From positions 124,001-188,000 of the forward strand of contig NZ_JAAKEJ010000001.1 in assembly GCF_011039135.1 (NCBI RefSeq): 64,000 nucleotides of DNA, given 5' to 3'. The notes beneath the pieces are model-generated. The model was not told the DNA's origin. It made no database searches and saw only the letters and a program-made list of their open reading frames with translations. The stretch comes from Desulfovibrio sp. ZJ209 (GTDB taxonomy: Bacteria > Desulfobacterota > Desulfovibrionia > Desulfovibrionales > Desulfovibrionaceae). Each line of letters starts with the position of its first letter. Within the stretch, counting starts at the first letter, position 1. A program made the translations under genes and the position numbers. Below are positions 8,911 to 17,065 of the stretch, piece by piece.

Positions 8911-9885
8911 ATGTCGCAGACGCAGATCCTGCTGGAAGTCGGCACCAACGAGCTGGAGCTGGTCGAGTTCTACATCGACGAGGCGGACGGCTATCGCGGC
9001 TACTACGGTATCAATGTCTCCAAGGTGGTGGAGATCTCGCGCTCCCAGCCGGTCACGGCCATGCCGCAGATGCCCCATCCCTCGGTGCTCGGCGCCTTCC
9101 CCTTCCGTGACGGGCGCATCGTGCCGCTCATCGACATCAGCAAGTTCCTCAACAAGGGCGGCGTGGTCAGCGACGACCCGCGCATCATCATCACCGAGTT
9201 CAACAAGACGCACACGGCCTTTCTCGTTTCCGGCGTGACGCGCATCCACCGCATCAGCTGGAAACAGGTGGAGGCGCCCACGCCGCTTTTGCTCGAGATC
9301 AGCGGCGGCTCCATCACCGCCGTGGTGCGCCTCGAGGGGCGCGTGGTCTTCGTGCTCGACGCCGAAGCCATCGTGGCCGCCATGAACCCGGCGCTCTCCG
9401 TGCGCATGGACGAGCGCGACGATTCCGCGCTCGAGCGCAAGTACCACATCCTCCACGCCGACGACTCCGTGAGCATCCGCCACCTCGTCAATGACCTCCT
9501 CAAGAAGGAGGGCCGCTTCGAGGTGACGCAGGCCAATGACGGCGAGGAAGCCTGGAAGATGCTCCAGCAGTTCAAGCAGGAGGCCGAGGAAAAGGGCGTG
9601 CCCGTCACCGAGCTCGTGCAGGGCATCATCACCGACATCGAAATGCCCAACCTCGACGGGCTCACGCTCTGCCGCTACATCAAGGAAGACGCTGTCTTGA
9701 AGGAACTGCCCGTGGCCATGTTCTCGTCGCTCATTTCCACGTCGCTCGCGCGCAAGTGCGAGAGCGTGGGCGCGGACGCGCAGTTCGCCAAGCCGGATTT
9801 GCAGGCCATCAGCGACAAGATGTACGAACTCATTCAGGCGAAACCCGCGCTGGAAGCCGCGGCCCACCATGCGGCGCCGCAATAG
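8911..9885 (+). CDS. cheV: Chemotaxis coupling protein CheV (CheW domain plus response-regulator receiver, 324 aa)
   Basis: Residues 1-165 form a CheW domain (YGINVSKVVEI, PLIDISKFL) that couples receptors to CheA. Residues 175-305 form a receiver domain with the acidic pair in HADDSVSIR and the phospho-acceptor Asp242 in TDIEMPNLDG. CheV proteins link chemoreceptors to the CheA kinase and their phosphorylation helps adaptation. The start at 8911 follows AACGAGGACAG. No other chemotaxis gene is adjacent, so it appears monocistronic, with its own promoter and a terminator downstream. Confidence 0.93.
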   Translation: MSQTQILLEVGTNELELVEFYIDEADGYRGYYGINVSKVVEISRSQPVTAMPQMPHPSVLGAFPFRDGRIVPLIDISKFLNKGGVVSDDPRIIITEFNKTHTAFLVSGVTRIHRISWKQVEAPTPLLLEISGGSITAVVRLEGRVVFVLDAEAIVAAMNPALSVRMDERDDSALERKYHILHADDSVSIRHLVNDLLKKEGRFEVTQANDGEEAWKMLQQFKQEAEEKGVPVTELVQGIITDIEMPNLDGLTLCRYIKEDAVLKELPVAMFSSLISTSLARKCESVGADAQFAKPDLQAISDKMYELIQAKPALEAAAHHAAPQ

Positions 9886-9941
9886 CGCGCCCGACGCCCC
9901 TTGTGCCCGGGAATGACGTTCGCCCGGGATGATTTTCGGAG

Positions 9942-9975
9942 GATGCCGCCTTGCGCGGCATCTTTCGTTTTTTCC
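9942..9975 (+). terminator. Rho-independent terminator after cheV
   Basis: GATGCCGC and GCGGCATC form an 8-bp stem around a short loop (CTTGC), followed by a T-rich run (TCTTTCGTTTTTT). It lies 57 bases after the cheV stop codon. Confidence 0.75.
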
Positions 9976-10022
9976 GCCAGGCCTCCCTTTACCCTGGCGC
10001 GCCTTCACGCTAGATTGCGGCT

Positions 10023-10700
10023 ATGGATATGCTACGCAAAGCGCTTGCGCGCGGCCTCACGCCGGCCAATGTGGCCTCATGGGCGAGCCTCGAGGCCATG
10101 CGCGTTTTGGGCGTGGGCTTCGGCACCCTGCGCCTCCGGCTCAAGGCGCGCCTTTTGGGTGTGGCGCTCGGGCGCGGCGTCACGGCGCACGGGCCGGTGG
10201 GCCTTTTGCGCTGGCCCGGGGGCAAGATCCGCATCGGCGCCGGCGTGCACCTCATTTCCTCCTGGCGGCGGGCCACGGCGGCCTGCCTCGCCTGGCCGGT
10301 GCGGCTGCGCGTTTTCGGGCCCGGGGCCTCCATCGACATCGGCGAGGGCGCGGAATTGAGCGGCACCTCCATCACCGCGCGTTCCACGGCCGTGCGCGTG
10401 GGGCGCGGGGTGCTCGTGGCGCCCAATTGCGTCATCGTGGATTCGGATTTCCACGCGCCGTGGCCCCCGGAGGCGCGCGCCACGACGCCCGGCATGGAGC
10501 GCGACGCGCCCGTGACCATCGGCGACCACGCGTGGCTCGGCATGCGGTGCATCGTCCTCAAGGGCGTGACCATCGGCGAGGGGGCCATCGTGGGCGCCGG
10601 CAGCGTGGTCACGCGGGACATCCCGCCGCGCACGCTGGCCGCGGGCGCGCCGGCGCGCGTCATCCGGCATTTGGGGCCGGAGGAAGGCGCCCATGCCTGA
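10023..10700 (+). CDS. Hexapeptide-repeat acyltransferase (LbH fold, 225 aa)
   Basis: The C-terminal two thirds shows left-handed beta-helix repeats (IRIGAGVHL, VRVGRGVLV, VTIGDHAWLG, VTIGEGAIVGAGSVV) and the typical end IPPRTLAAGAPARVIR. A loop with SDFHAPW matches the sugar/CoA acyltransferase (maltose-, galactoside- or serine-acetyltransferase like) family. The acceptor is unknown; surface polysaccharide decoration is plausible. A second ATG two codons in (10029) is an alternative start, and the upstream RBS is weak. The stop overlaps the start of the helicase gene by 8 bp, so the two genes are probably translationally coupled. Confidence 0.8.
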   Translation: MDMLRKALARGLTPANVASWASLEAMRVLGVGFGTLRLRLKARLLGVALGRGVTAHGPVGLLRWPGGKIRIGAGVHLISSWRRATAACLAWPVRLRVFGPGASIDIGEGAELSGTSITARSTAVRVGRGVLVAPNCVIVDSDFHAPWPPEARATTPGMERDAPVTIGDHAWLGMRCIVLKGVTIGEGAIVGAGSVVTRDIPPRTLAAGAPARVIRHLGPEEGAHA

Positions 10701-13700
10701 GGAGGGGGGCGCGCCGCCGTTACAGGGCCGCGTGGGCGAATATATCGCGGCCCTGCTCGCCTCGCCCCGGCTCGGGCGGCAGGTGACGTATCATCGCGTC
10801 GAAGGCGCCTGCGAGGCGGACTACACGGAGAATCGCCGCCCGTGGCCCGCGGCCGTGGCGCGCCTGCTCGGGGAGCGCGGCATCCGGCTCTATTCCCATC
10901 AGGCCCTCGCCACCGACCATATCCGCGCCGGGCATTCCGTGGTGGTGGCCACGCCCACGGCCAGCGGCAAGAGCCTCATCTATAATCTCCCCGTGCTGGA
11001 GCGCCACCTGCTCGACCCGGACGCGCGGGCGCTCTATCTCTTCCCGCTCAAGGCGCTGGCGCAGGACCAGCTCGCCGCGCTCAACGGCCTCGCCGCCGCG
11101 TGGCCTGAAGACGCGCGCCCCACAGCGGCCCTCTATGACGGCGACACCAGCGACCACTTCCGCCGCAAGATCCGCCGCGACCCGCCCACGGTGCTCATCA
11201 GCAACCCGGAAATGCTGCACCTCGCCATGCTGCCGCATCACGAGCAATGGGCCGTCTTCTTCGCCGGCCTCACGCATGTGGTGGTGGACGAGGCCCACAC
11301 CTACCGGGGCGTCTTCGGGAGCCACATGGCGCAGGTGTTCCGGCGGCTCAACCGCGTGGCCGCGCGCTACGGGGCGAGGCCGACCTATGTGTTCTGCACG
11401 GCCACGGTGGGCAACCCGGGCGAGCTCGCGGCCGGGCTCATGGGGGCGGCAGCCGCGGAAGGGGACGACAGCGCCCCGGCGAGCCCGGGGGAGGCCCCGG
11501 TGGTCATCACCCGGTCCGGCGCGCCGCGCGGCCCCAGGCACTTTGTCTTTCTCGACCCGGAGCAAAGCCCCTCCACCGCCGCCATCGACCTGCTCAAGGC
11601 GGCGCTCGCCCGCAATTTGCGCACCATCGTCTATTGCCGCTCGCGGCGCATGACCGAGCTCGTCAGCCTGTGGGCCGGCTCGCAGGCCGGGGCGTACAAG
11701 GATCGCATCTCCTCCTACCGCGCGGGCTTCCTGCCCGAGGAGCGCCGGGCCATCGAGGCGCGCATGGCCTCGGGCGAACTGCTGGCCGTGGTCAGCACGA
11801 GCGCGCTGGAACTGGGCATCGACATCGGCGGCCTCGATGTCTGCATCCTCGTGGGCTATCCGGGCACGGTCATGCAGACCCTGCAGCGCGGCGGCCGCGT
11901 GGGCCGGGCGCGGCAGGAATCGGCGGTCATCCTCGTGGCCGGGGAGGACGCGCTCGACCAGTATTTCGTGCGCAATCCCGAGGATTTTTTCAGCCGGCCG
12001 CCCGAGCGCGCCGTGGTCAACCCCGACAACGAGGTCATCGTGGCGCGGCACCTCGAGTGCGCCGCGGCCGAGATCCCCCTCACCGCCGCCGACCCGTGGC
12101 TCAACCAGCCCGGCGGCCTCAGGGCGCTCGCGGCCTTGCGCGACCAGGGGCTGCTGCTCCAGTCCGCGGACGGGGGCCAGTGGCTCGCCGCGCGCAAGAG
12201 GCCGCAGCGCCATGTGGACCTGCGCGGCGCCGGGCAGGCCATGGTCATCGAGGATACCGGGGGCGCGGTCATCGGCACGGTGGACGGCTTCCGCGCCTGG
12301 CGCGAGACGCATCCCGGCGCCGTCTACCTGCACCGGGGCCGCAGCTATGTGGTGAAAGAGCTGGACGCGGGCCGCGGGCGCATCCTCGTGGAGCCGGCGC
12401 GGCCATCGTGGTTCACGCGCTCGCGCGGCCAGAAGAGCACGGACATCCTGGAGGAGACCGGCCGGCGCGCCTTCGGCCGCGCGCTCGTCTGCCGCGGGCG
12501 CCTCAGGATCACCGAGCGCATCACCGGCTATGAAAAACGCGCGGCCAACGGCAACCGCCTGCTCACCGTGGTGCCGCTGGACGTGCCGCCGCAGGTCTTC
12601 GAGACCGAGGGCTTCTGGTATGTCATCCCCGAGCCTGTGCGCACCTCGCTGGAGGCGCGCTTCCTGCACTTCATGGGCTCCATCCACGCGCTGGAGCATG
12701 CGGCCATCGGGCTTTTGCCGCTGCTTGTCATGGCCGACCGCAACGATTTCGGCGGCATCTCCATCCCGCTGCATCCGCAACTGGGCCACGCGGCCGTCTT
12801 TATTTATGACGGCCTGCCCGGAGGGGCCGGGCTCACGCGCGAGGCCTTTGGCGACGCGGGCGCCCTGCTTGCGGCCGTGCGCCGCGCCATCGCCGCCTGC
12901 CCCTGCCTGGACGGCTGCCCCTCCTGCGTGCATTCCCCCAAGTGCGGTTCGGGCAACCGCCCCATCAGCAAGGAGGGCGCGCTCGCCCTGCTGGAGGAAC
13001 TGCTGGCGCCCGGCGACGAGGGGGAAAAGCTGGCGGAAAGGCTGCGCATGACCCCGGCGCCGGACAGGCTGGCGCCGGAGTTCGTTTTGCCCTCACGGGA
13101 GCCGGAGGCGCCGGCAAGGGGCGACGCCCTGCGGGTGGAGCTGCCCGGCACTCACGCCCCAAGATCGCCGGCGGCGTCCATGCCTACGGGCCTTGCGCCG
13201 CCCGAACACTATGTGGTGGTTGACGTGGAGACGCGGCGCTCCGCCGCCGAGGTGGGCGGCTGGGGCCTTGCGCGCAAGATGGGCGTGAGCGTGGCCGTGC
13301 TCTATGACAGCCGCGATGATGCCTACCACGCCTTCCGCCAGGAGGAGCTCGCGGGCCTCTTCGAGCGGCTTTCCGGCGCCGCGCTGGTGGTGGGCTTCAA
13401 CAGCGTGCGCTTCGACTATGCGGTGCTGGCGCCCTTTGCGCCGGCCTCCCTCCCCCATGGCGCGGACCTGCGCGCCCTGCCGAGCCTCGACTTGCTCCTG
13501 CGCATCCACGAGCGCCTGGGCTACCGCGTTTCGCTGGGCAATCTCGGCGAGGCCACCCTGGGCGAGCCCAAGAGCGCGGACGGCCTCCAGGCCCTCAAGT
13601 GGTGGAAGGAAGGACGCCTCGAGGACATCGCGGCCTATTGCCGCAAGGATGTGGAGCTCACGCGGCGCCTCTATCTTTTCGGGCTGGAAAACGGGTACGT

Positions 13701-13764
13701 GCTCTTCAGCAACAAGGCGGGGCAGAGGGCGCGCGTGCCCGTGGACTTCAGGCCGCGCGGCTGA
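10693..13764 (+). CDS. DEAD/DEAH helicase fused to a DEDD exonuclease (MrfA-MrfB-like, 1023 aa)
   Basis: The N-terminal part is a superfamily 2 helicase: Walker A TPTASGKS with Lys93, DEAH box at 199-202, and QRGGRVGRA in the C-terminal helicase lobe. A DUF1998-type region follows with a cysteine cluster (Cys736, 738, 742, 745 and 751), like the zinc site of Bacillus MrfA (YprA). From about residue 838 a separate RNase H-like exonuclease domain appears: Asp844 and Glu846 in DVET, Asp908 in NSVRFDY, and Tyr982/Asp986 in YCRKD, a complete DEDDy set. In Bacillus subtilis these activities are two proteins, MrfA and MrfB, which together repair mitomycin C lesions. Here they form one chain, so a role in excising bulky or crosslinked DNA damage is inferred. 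Confidence 0.85.
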   Translation: MPEEGGAPPLQGRVGEYIAALLASPRLGRQVTYHRVEGACEADYTENRRPWPAAVARLLGERGIRLYSHQALATDHIRAGHSVVVATPTASGKSLIYNLPVLERHLLDPDARALYLFPLKALAQDQLAALNGLAAAWPEDARPTAALYDGDTSDHFRRKIRRDPPTVLISNPEMLHLAMLPHHEQWAVFFAGLTHVVVDEAHTYRGVFGSHMAQVFRRLNRVAARYGARPTYVFCTATVGNPGELAAGLMGAAAAEGDDSAPASPGEAPVVITRSGAPRGPRHFVFLDPEQSPSTAAIDLLKAALARNLRTIVYCRSRRMTELVSLWAGSQAGAYKDRISSYRAGFLPEERRAIEARMASGELLAVVSTSALELGIDIGGLDVCILVGYPGTVMQTLQRGGRVGRARQESAVILVAGEDALDQYFVRNPEDFFSRPPERAVVNPDNEVIVARHLECAAAEIPLTAADPWLNQPGGLRALAALRDQGLLLQSADGGQWLAARKRPQRHVDLRGAGQAMVIEDTGGAVIGTVDGFRAWRETHPGAVYLHRGRSYVVKELDAGRGRILVEPARPSWFTRSRGQKSTDILEETGRRAFGRALVCRGRLRITERITGYEKRAANGNRLLTVVPLDVPPQVFETEGFWYVIPEPVRTSLEARFLHFMGSIHALEHAAIGLLPLLVMADRNDFGGISIPLHPQLGHAAVFIYDGLPGGAGLTREAFGDAGALLAAVRRAIAACPCLDGCPSCVHSPKCGSGNRPISKEGALALLEELLAPGDEGEKLAERLRMTPAPDRLAPEFVLPSREPEAPARGDALRVELPGTHAPRSPAASMPTGLAPPEHYVVVDVETRRSAAEVGGWGLARKMGVSVAVLYDSRDDAYHAFRQEELAGLFERLSGAALVVGFNSVRFDYAVLAPFAPASLPHGADLRALPSLDLLLRIHERLGYRVSLGNLGEATLGEPKSADGLQALKWWKEGRLEDIAAYCRKDVELTRRLYLFGLENGYVLFSNKAGQRARVPVDFRPRG

Positions 13765-13831
13765 GGTGGGGCATCCGCCCGCACGGGCGCCCGGTGGCGG
13801 CGGAGCGTTATGCGGACCGTGTCCCGCCACC

Positions 13832-13860
13832 TTGCCAGCCGCGCAAAGGCTTCTTAATGT
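13832..13860 (+). promoter_or_regulatory. Possible promoter for the DUF805 gene
   Basis: TTGCCA (13832-13837), a 17-base spacer and TAATGT (13855-13860), 88 bases ahead of the next start codon. The -10 element matches only half of the consensus. Confidence 0.3.
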
Positions 13861-13947
13861 AAGAGGAGTACGGCCGGGCGCCGTCCTGCGCCCCACGCGG
13901 GACGAAAGCAGAAAGTCCGGCGGCGGGCATTTACAAGGAGGCCAGCC

Positions 13948-14334
13948 ATGACTGTGCGCGATGTCCTTTCCACCTGCATCTTCCGCAAGTACGCCAAGGG
14001 CGCCGGGCGCGCGTCGCGCGGCGAATTCTTCGTCTATTTCGCCTTCTATTTCCTCTTCTGCACGCTCTGGAGCCTGGGCATTCTGGGCCTCATCCGCACG
14101 GCCGGCGACATCAATTTGCTCGATTTCGTCCTGAGTTACGTGCCCTTTATCTTCCTGCCGCCCATGCTGGCCGTGAGCGTGCGCCGGCTGCACGATTCCG
14201 GCCGCTCGGGCTGGTTCGTGCTCCTGCTCTTCGTGCCGCTCATCAATCTCTTCTGCATGGCGCTGCTCTGCCTGCCGGGCACGCCGGGGCCCAACCGCTA
14301 CGGCCCGCAACCCGAGGGCGTGCGCCTCGGCTGA
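13948..14334 (+). CDS. DUF805 family small membrane protein (128 aa)
   Basis: The start at 13948 is preceded by CAAGGAGG. The protein has the DUF805 pattern: an N-terminal GRASRGEFFVYF motif, three hydrophobic segments (about residues 28-50, 57-75 and 90-110), RLHDSGRSGWF between the second and third, and GTPGPNRYGP near the end. The family is widespread in the inner membrane and has no established function. The gene is convergent with darP, 14 bp away. Confidence 0.85.
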   Translation: MTVRDVLSTCIFRKYAKGAGRASRGEFFVYFAFYFLFCTLWSLGILGLIRTAGDINLLDFVLSYVPFIFLPPMLAVSVRRLHDSGRSGWFVLLLFVPLINLFCMALLCLPGTPGPNRYGPQPEGVRLG

Positions 14335-14348
14335 GGCTTGGCGCGGGC

Positions 14349-14900
14349 CTAATCCCCTCCGGCCAGCGCGGCGGCGAGCGCGCGGAAGAGCACGCGCGCG
14401 GCGCGCGGCGAGGTGTCGCCCCGGGCGCGGGCGGCTCTCGCGGCCTCCACGGCGCGGAGAAGTTCCGCCTCCGCCTCGGGGGAAGCCGGGGCCGCGCCTT
14501 GCCTGAATTCCTCCAGCAGCGCCGGCACCCCGGCGGCCGGCGCGTCCAGGAGGCGCGCCCGCCAGTCTTCGGCCGCGTGGAAGCGCGCCACCTCGGCGGC
14601 GTCCCGCGCCTGGCGGCCGGCCATGGCCCGGCGCAGCGGCTCCTCGTCCACATCGCGCATGAGGCGCCCGATATACTGCTCCTGCCGGCGCCGGCCCTCA
14701 CGGTCGGTGAGGCGGTCGAGCAGGTCCATGGCCTCGGCGAGCTCGGGCGTGAGCGGAAGATTCGCGCGCTCGGCGGCGGTGAGGCGCGCGATCTCGAGGC
14801 CCAGGGCTTGGCGGGCGTGGCTGCCCCGCTTGTTGGCGGAGCGGCTGGGCTTTTCCGGGCGGTCGCCGTCCGGCTGGGGGGAGGAACGCTTGCGCGGCAT
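14349..14900 (-). CDS. darP: Ribosome-associated protein DarP/YjgA (DUF615, 183 aa)
   Basis: The protein is rich in Arg and Ala and matches the YjgA family: an N-terminal basic segment with SANKRGSHARQALGLEIARL, then PLTPELAEAMDLL, then GRRRQEQYIGRLMRDVD. In E. coli DarP binds late pre-50S particles and promotes 23S rRNA maturation; that role is assumed to carry over. The start at 14900 has AAAGGAGG upstream. It lies 17 bp after the stop of the prenyltransferase gene on the same strand, probably in one transcript. Confidence 0.85.
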   Translation of the reverse strand: MPRKRSSPQPDGDRPEKPSRSANKRGSHARQALGLEIARLTAAERANLPLTPELAEAMDLLDRLTDREGRRRQEQYIGRLMRDVDEEPLRRAMAGRQARDAAEVARFHAAEDWRARLLDAPAAGVPALLEEFRQGAAPASPEAEAELLRAVEAARAARARGDTSPRAARVLFRALAAALAGGD

Positions 14901-14917
14901 GGGGCCTCCTTTGCGGT

Positions 14918-15781
14918 TCAGAAACAGAGCCCGAGGATGACGCCGACGAGCACCACCGGCGAGATGATGCCGTTGAGCGTGAAAAAGGCCATGTTGATGT
15001 GCGTGAGGTCATCGGGCTGCACCAGCCTGTGCTCCCACACGAGCAGGGCCCCGATGCCGGCGCATATGGCGTACCACGGCCAGCCGAGCCCGGCAGCGAG
15101 GCCCGTGAGCGCGAGAAAGATGACCGTCATGACATGCGAGAAGCCGGCCAGCGCCAGGGCCGTCCTGGGCCCGAAGCGGGCGGGGATGGAGTGGAGCCCC
15201 TGGGCGAGGTCGCAGTCGAGGTCCTGGAAGGCGTAATAGATGTCAAAGGCGCCCACCCAGAAGGTCACGGCGAAAAAGAGCAGCACCGGCGCGAGGCTCA
15301 TGCTTGAAGGGTCCACGGCGATCCAGCCGGCCAGCGGCGCGAGGCCCAGGGTGGCGCCGAGCCAGTAATGGCAGAGCGGCGACACGCGCTTCAAGAGGCT
15401 GTAGGCCCCGGCGAAGAGCAGGGCCGGCACGGAGAGCCAGAGGCACAGGGAGTTCATGGCGGCGCAGGCGGCGATGAAGATGGCGGCCATGACGGCGCAG
15501 AAGGCCCGGGCCTGCCCCATGCTGATGGCGCCGGTGACGAGCGGGCGCCCCTTGGTGCGCGGGTTTTCGGCGTCGATGGCAACGTCCGCGATGCGGTTGA
15601 AGGTCATGGCGTAGGAGCGCACGGCCACCATGGCCACTGTGAGCAGCAGGAGGGCGCGCCACGGCGGCAGGCCGCGCGCGGCCAGCACGGCCCCGGCCCA
15701 GGCATAGGGCAGGGCGAAGATGGAATGCTCGATCTTGATCATCCGGCAGATGTCGCCGAAATGGCCGAAACTGATGCGCAT
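14918..15781 (-). CDS. UbiA-family prenyltransferase (4-hydroxybenzoate polyprenyltransferase type, probably MqnP-like, 287 aa)
   Basis: An integral membrane protein with eight to nine hydrophobic segments and the two aspartate-rich motifs of aromatic prenyltransferases: NRIADVAID in the first conserved loop and DIYYAFQDLDCD in the second. These motifs bind magnesium and the polyprenyl diphosphate. It would attach an isoprenoid chain to an aromatic acid. Because Desulfovibrio makes menaquinone by the futalosine route, MqnP is the likeliest identity, but the family is often annotated as UbiA. Transcribed with darP. The upstream gap contains repeat copy 1. Confidence 0.85.
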   Translation of the reverse strand: MRISFGHFGDICRMIKIEHSIFALPYAWAGAVLAARGLPPWRALLLLTVAMVAVRSYAMTFNRIADVAIDAENPRTKGRPLVTGAISMGQARAFCAVMAAIFIAACAAMNSLCLWLSVPALLFAGAYSLLKRVSPLCHYWLGATLGLAPLAGWIAVDPSSMSLAPVLLFFAVTFWVGAFDIYYAFQDLDCDLAQGLHSIPARFGPRTALALAGFSHVMTVIFLALTGLAAGLGWPWYAICAGIGALLVWEHRLVQPDDLTHINMAFFTLNGIISPVVLVGVILGLCF

Positions 15782-15936
15782 GGCTCGCTCCGCGGAAAGG
15801 CCGGCCCCGCGCCCGGCATTGGACGCGGCGACCGGAATGGCGTAGAACGGCTATCATAACGCGGCGGGCGACTGCTTACAAGCTGGCAGGGGTGGAGAGC
15901 GGGTTGGAGTATTTTACGGCAAGGGCTGCTTCCACG

Positions 15937-16340
15937 TTCCGTCTGGAGCGAAGCGGAAGACGGGTGCTGCGACCGGATGGCGGCGCGAAGCGCCGTGCCC
16001 GTTGGCGAGCAAAGCGAGCCTTACGGGCATCGACAGCAGCGATGGTGCCGGAAGAATCCTAAAAATAAGATTTTTAGGTTCCGGCAAGGAAGAAAAATAA
16101 TTTCCGAAGGGAGTGTACTTAAGTACTCGACCGAGGAAATTTTTTTCTGACGCTGCCGGAACCTAAGCGCTAGCCGTTGGCGAGCTTGCGAGCCTTACGG
16201 ATAGCGACAGTGGCATCGTTGGCTGGCTGTTGCGGTAACTAGTTGCTGTCTCCATCCGTAGCTTCCTTCGTCGCAACGGCTGGAGCAAGGCTGTTTTTGA
16301 CGGATAATTTCGGCGTTACCCACGCCGCACAGCAAGACCA
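15937..16340 (+). repeat. Modular dispersed intergenic repeat, copy 1 (longest)
   Basis: About 400 bases shared in pieces with 40872-41125 (inverted) and 54487-54690. Modules in order: A (CGTCTGGAGCGAAGCGGAAG, 15940-15959, then ACGGGTGCTG); D1 (CGTTGGCGAG..., 16000-16045); B, an AT-rich hairpin (CCTAAAAAT/ATTTTTAGG, 16059-16079); C, a stem (ATTTCC/GGAAAT) enclosing the palindrome GTACTTAAGTAC (16114-16125); D2 (16174-16222), a second version of D1; and E (AAGGCTGTTTTTGACGG..., 16288-16340). C is bracketed by a perfect 13-base inverted repeat (16074-16086 and 16154-16166). It fills the 597-bp gap between the prenyltransferase and queF genes; no gene is visible there. No transposase is nearby. 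Confidence 0.8.
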
Positions 16341-16378
16341 CCCACGCGAAAGCATCACAAAGCCAAAAAGGAACATCC

Positions 16379-16924
16379 ATGCCCCACCATGACCGGCCCG
16401 CCCCGGAATCACTGTCCACCGACACGCCCAAGCCCCGCCGTGACGACGTGAGCGGGCTGCACCTGCTCGGGGGCGGCTCACTGCCCTCGGTGAGCGGTGG
16501 CCCCAGCGCCGCCCTGCTGGAGGCCTTCCCCAACCGCTATCCCTACCGGCCCTATGTGGTCAGCATCGCCTTTCCCGAGTTCACCTCGCTTTGCCCGGTG
16601 ACCGGCCAGCCGGACTTCGGCACCATCAGCGTGGAATACGTGCCGGACGCCCTGTGCGTGGAGTCCAAGAGCTTCAAGCTCTACATGTTCGCGTTCCGTA
16701 ACCATCAGTCCTTCATGGAGAGCATCACCAACACCGTCCTTGAAGACCTCGTGGCCGTGCTCGCCCCGGCCTGGTGCCGGGTGAAGGGGCTCTTCGTGCC
16801 GCGCGGGGGCACGCGCATCCATGTTTTCGCCGAGGAGTTCAAGCCCCTTCCGCCGGAGAAGGGCGCCGCCGTGCGCGCCGTGGTGGCCGCGTGGCGCGCC
16901 GAGCAGGACCCGCACCGGCCCTGA
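16379..16924 (+). CDS. queF: NADPH-dependent preQ0 reductase QueF (181 aa)
   Basis: QueF reduces the nitrile of 7-cyano-7-deazaguanine (preQ0) to preQ1 in queuosine biosynthesis in the cytosol. The catalytic cysteine is Cys72 in FTSLCPVTGQPDF, and the substrate-binding glutamate lies in VESKSFKLY. The short length is that of the single-domain (YkvM, type I) subfamily. The C-terminal RGGTRIHVFAEE is also family-typical. An extended N-terminus (about 40 residues) precedes the conserved core; the start at 16379 has AAGGAACATCC upstream. No preQ1 riboswitch was recognised before it. Confidence 0.92.
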   Translation: MPHHDRPAPESLSTDTPKPRRDDVSGLHLLGGGSLPSVSGGPSAALLEAFPNRYPYRPYVVSIAFPEFTSLCPVTGQPDFGTISVEYVPDALCVESKSFKLYMFAFRNHQSFMESITNTVLEDLVAVLAPAWCRVKGLFVPRGGTRIHVFAEEFKPLPPEKGAAVRAVVAAWRAEQDPHRP

Positions 16925-17065
16925 CACTGGGCGCGGTGGCAGCGGCCGGCGCAAAGGCTTGCGCGCCGCGCCCGGCTAAGGCATAGTCAGGGGCGCCCGG
17001 CACAGGGCCACGCGGAAAAGCCCGCGGGGCGCCCTGCCGGCCAGCGGAGCCACACCGGAACACAT

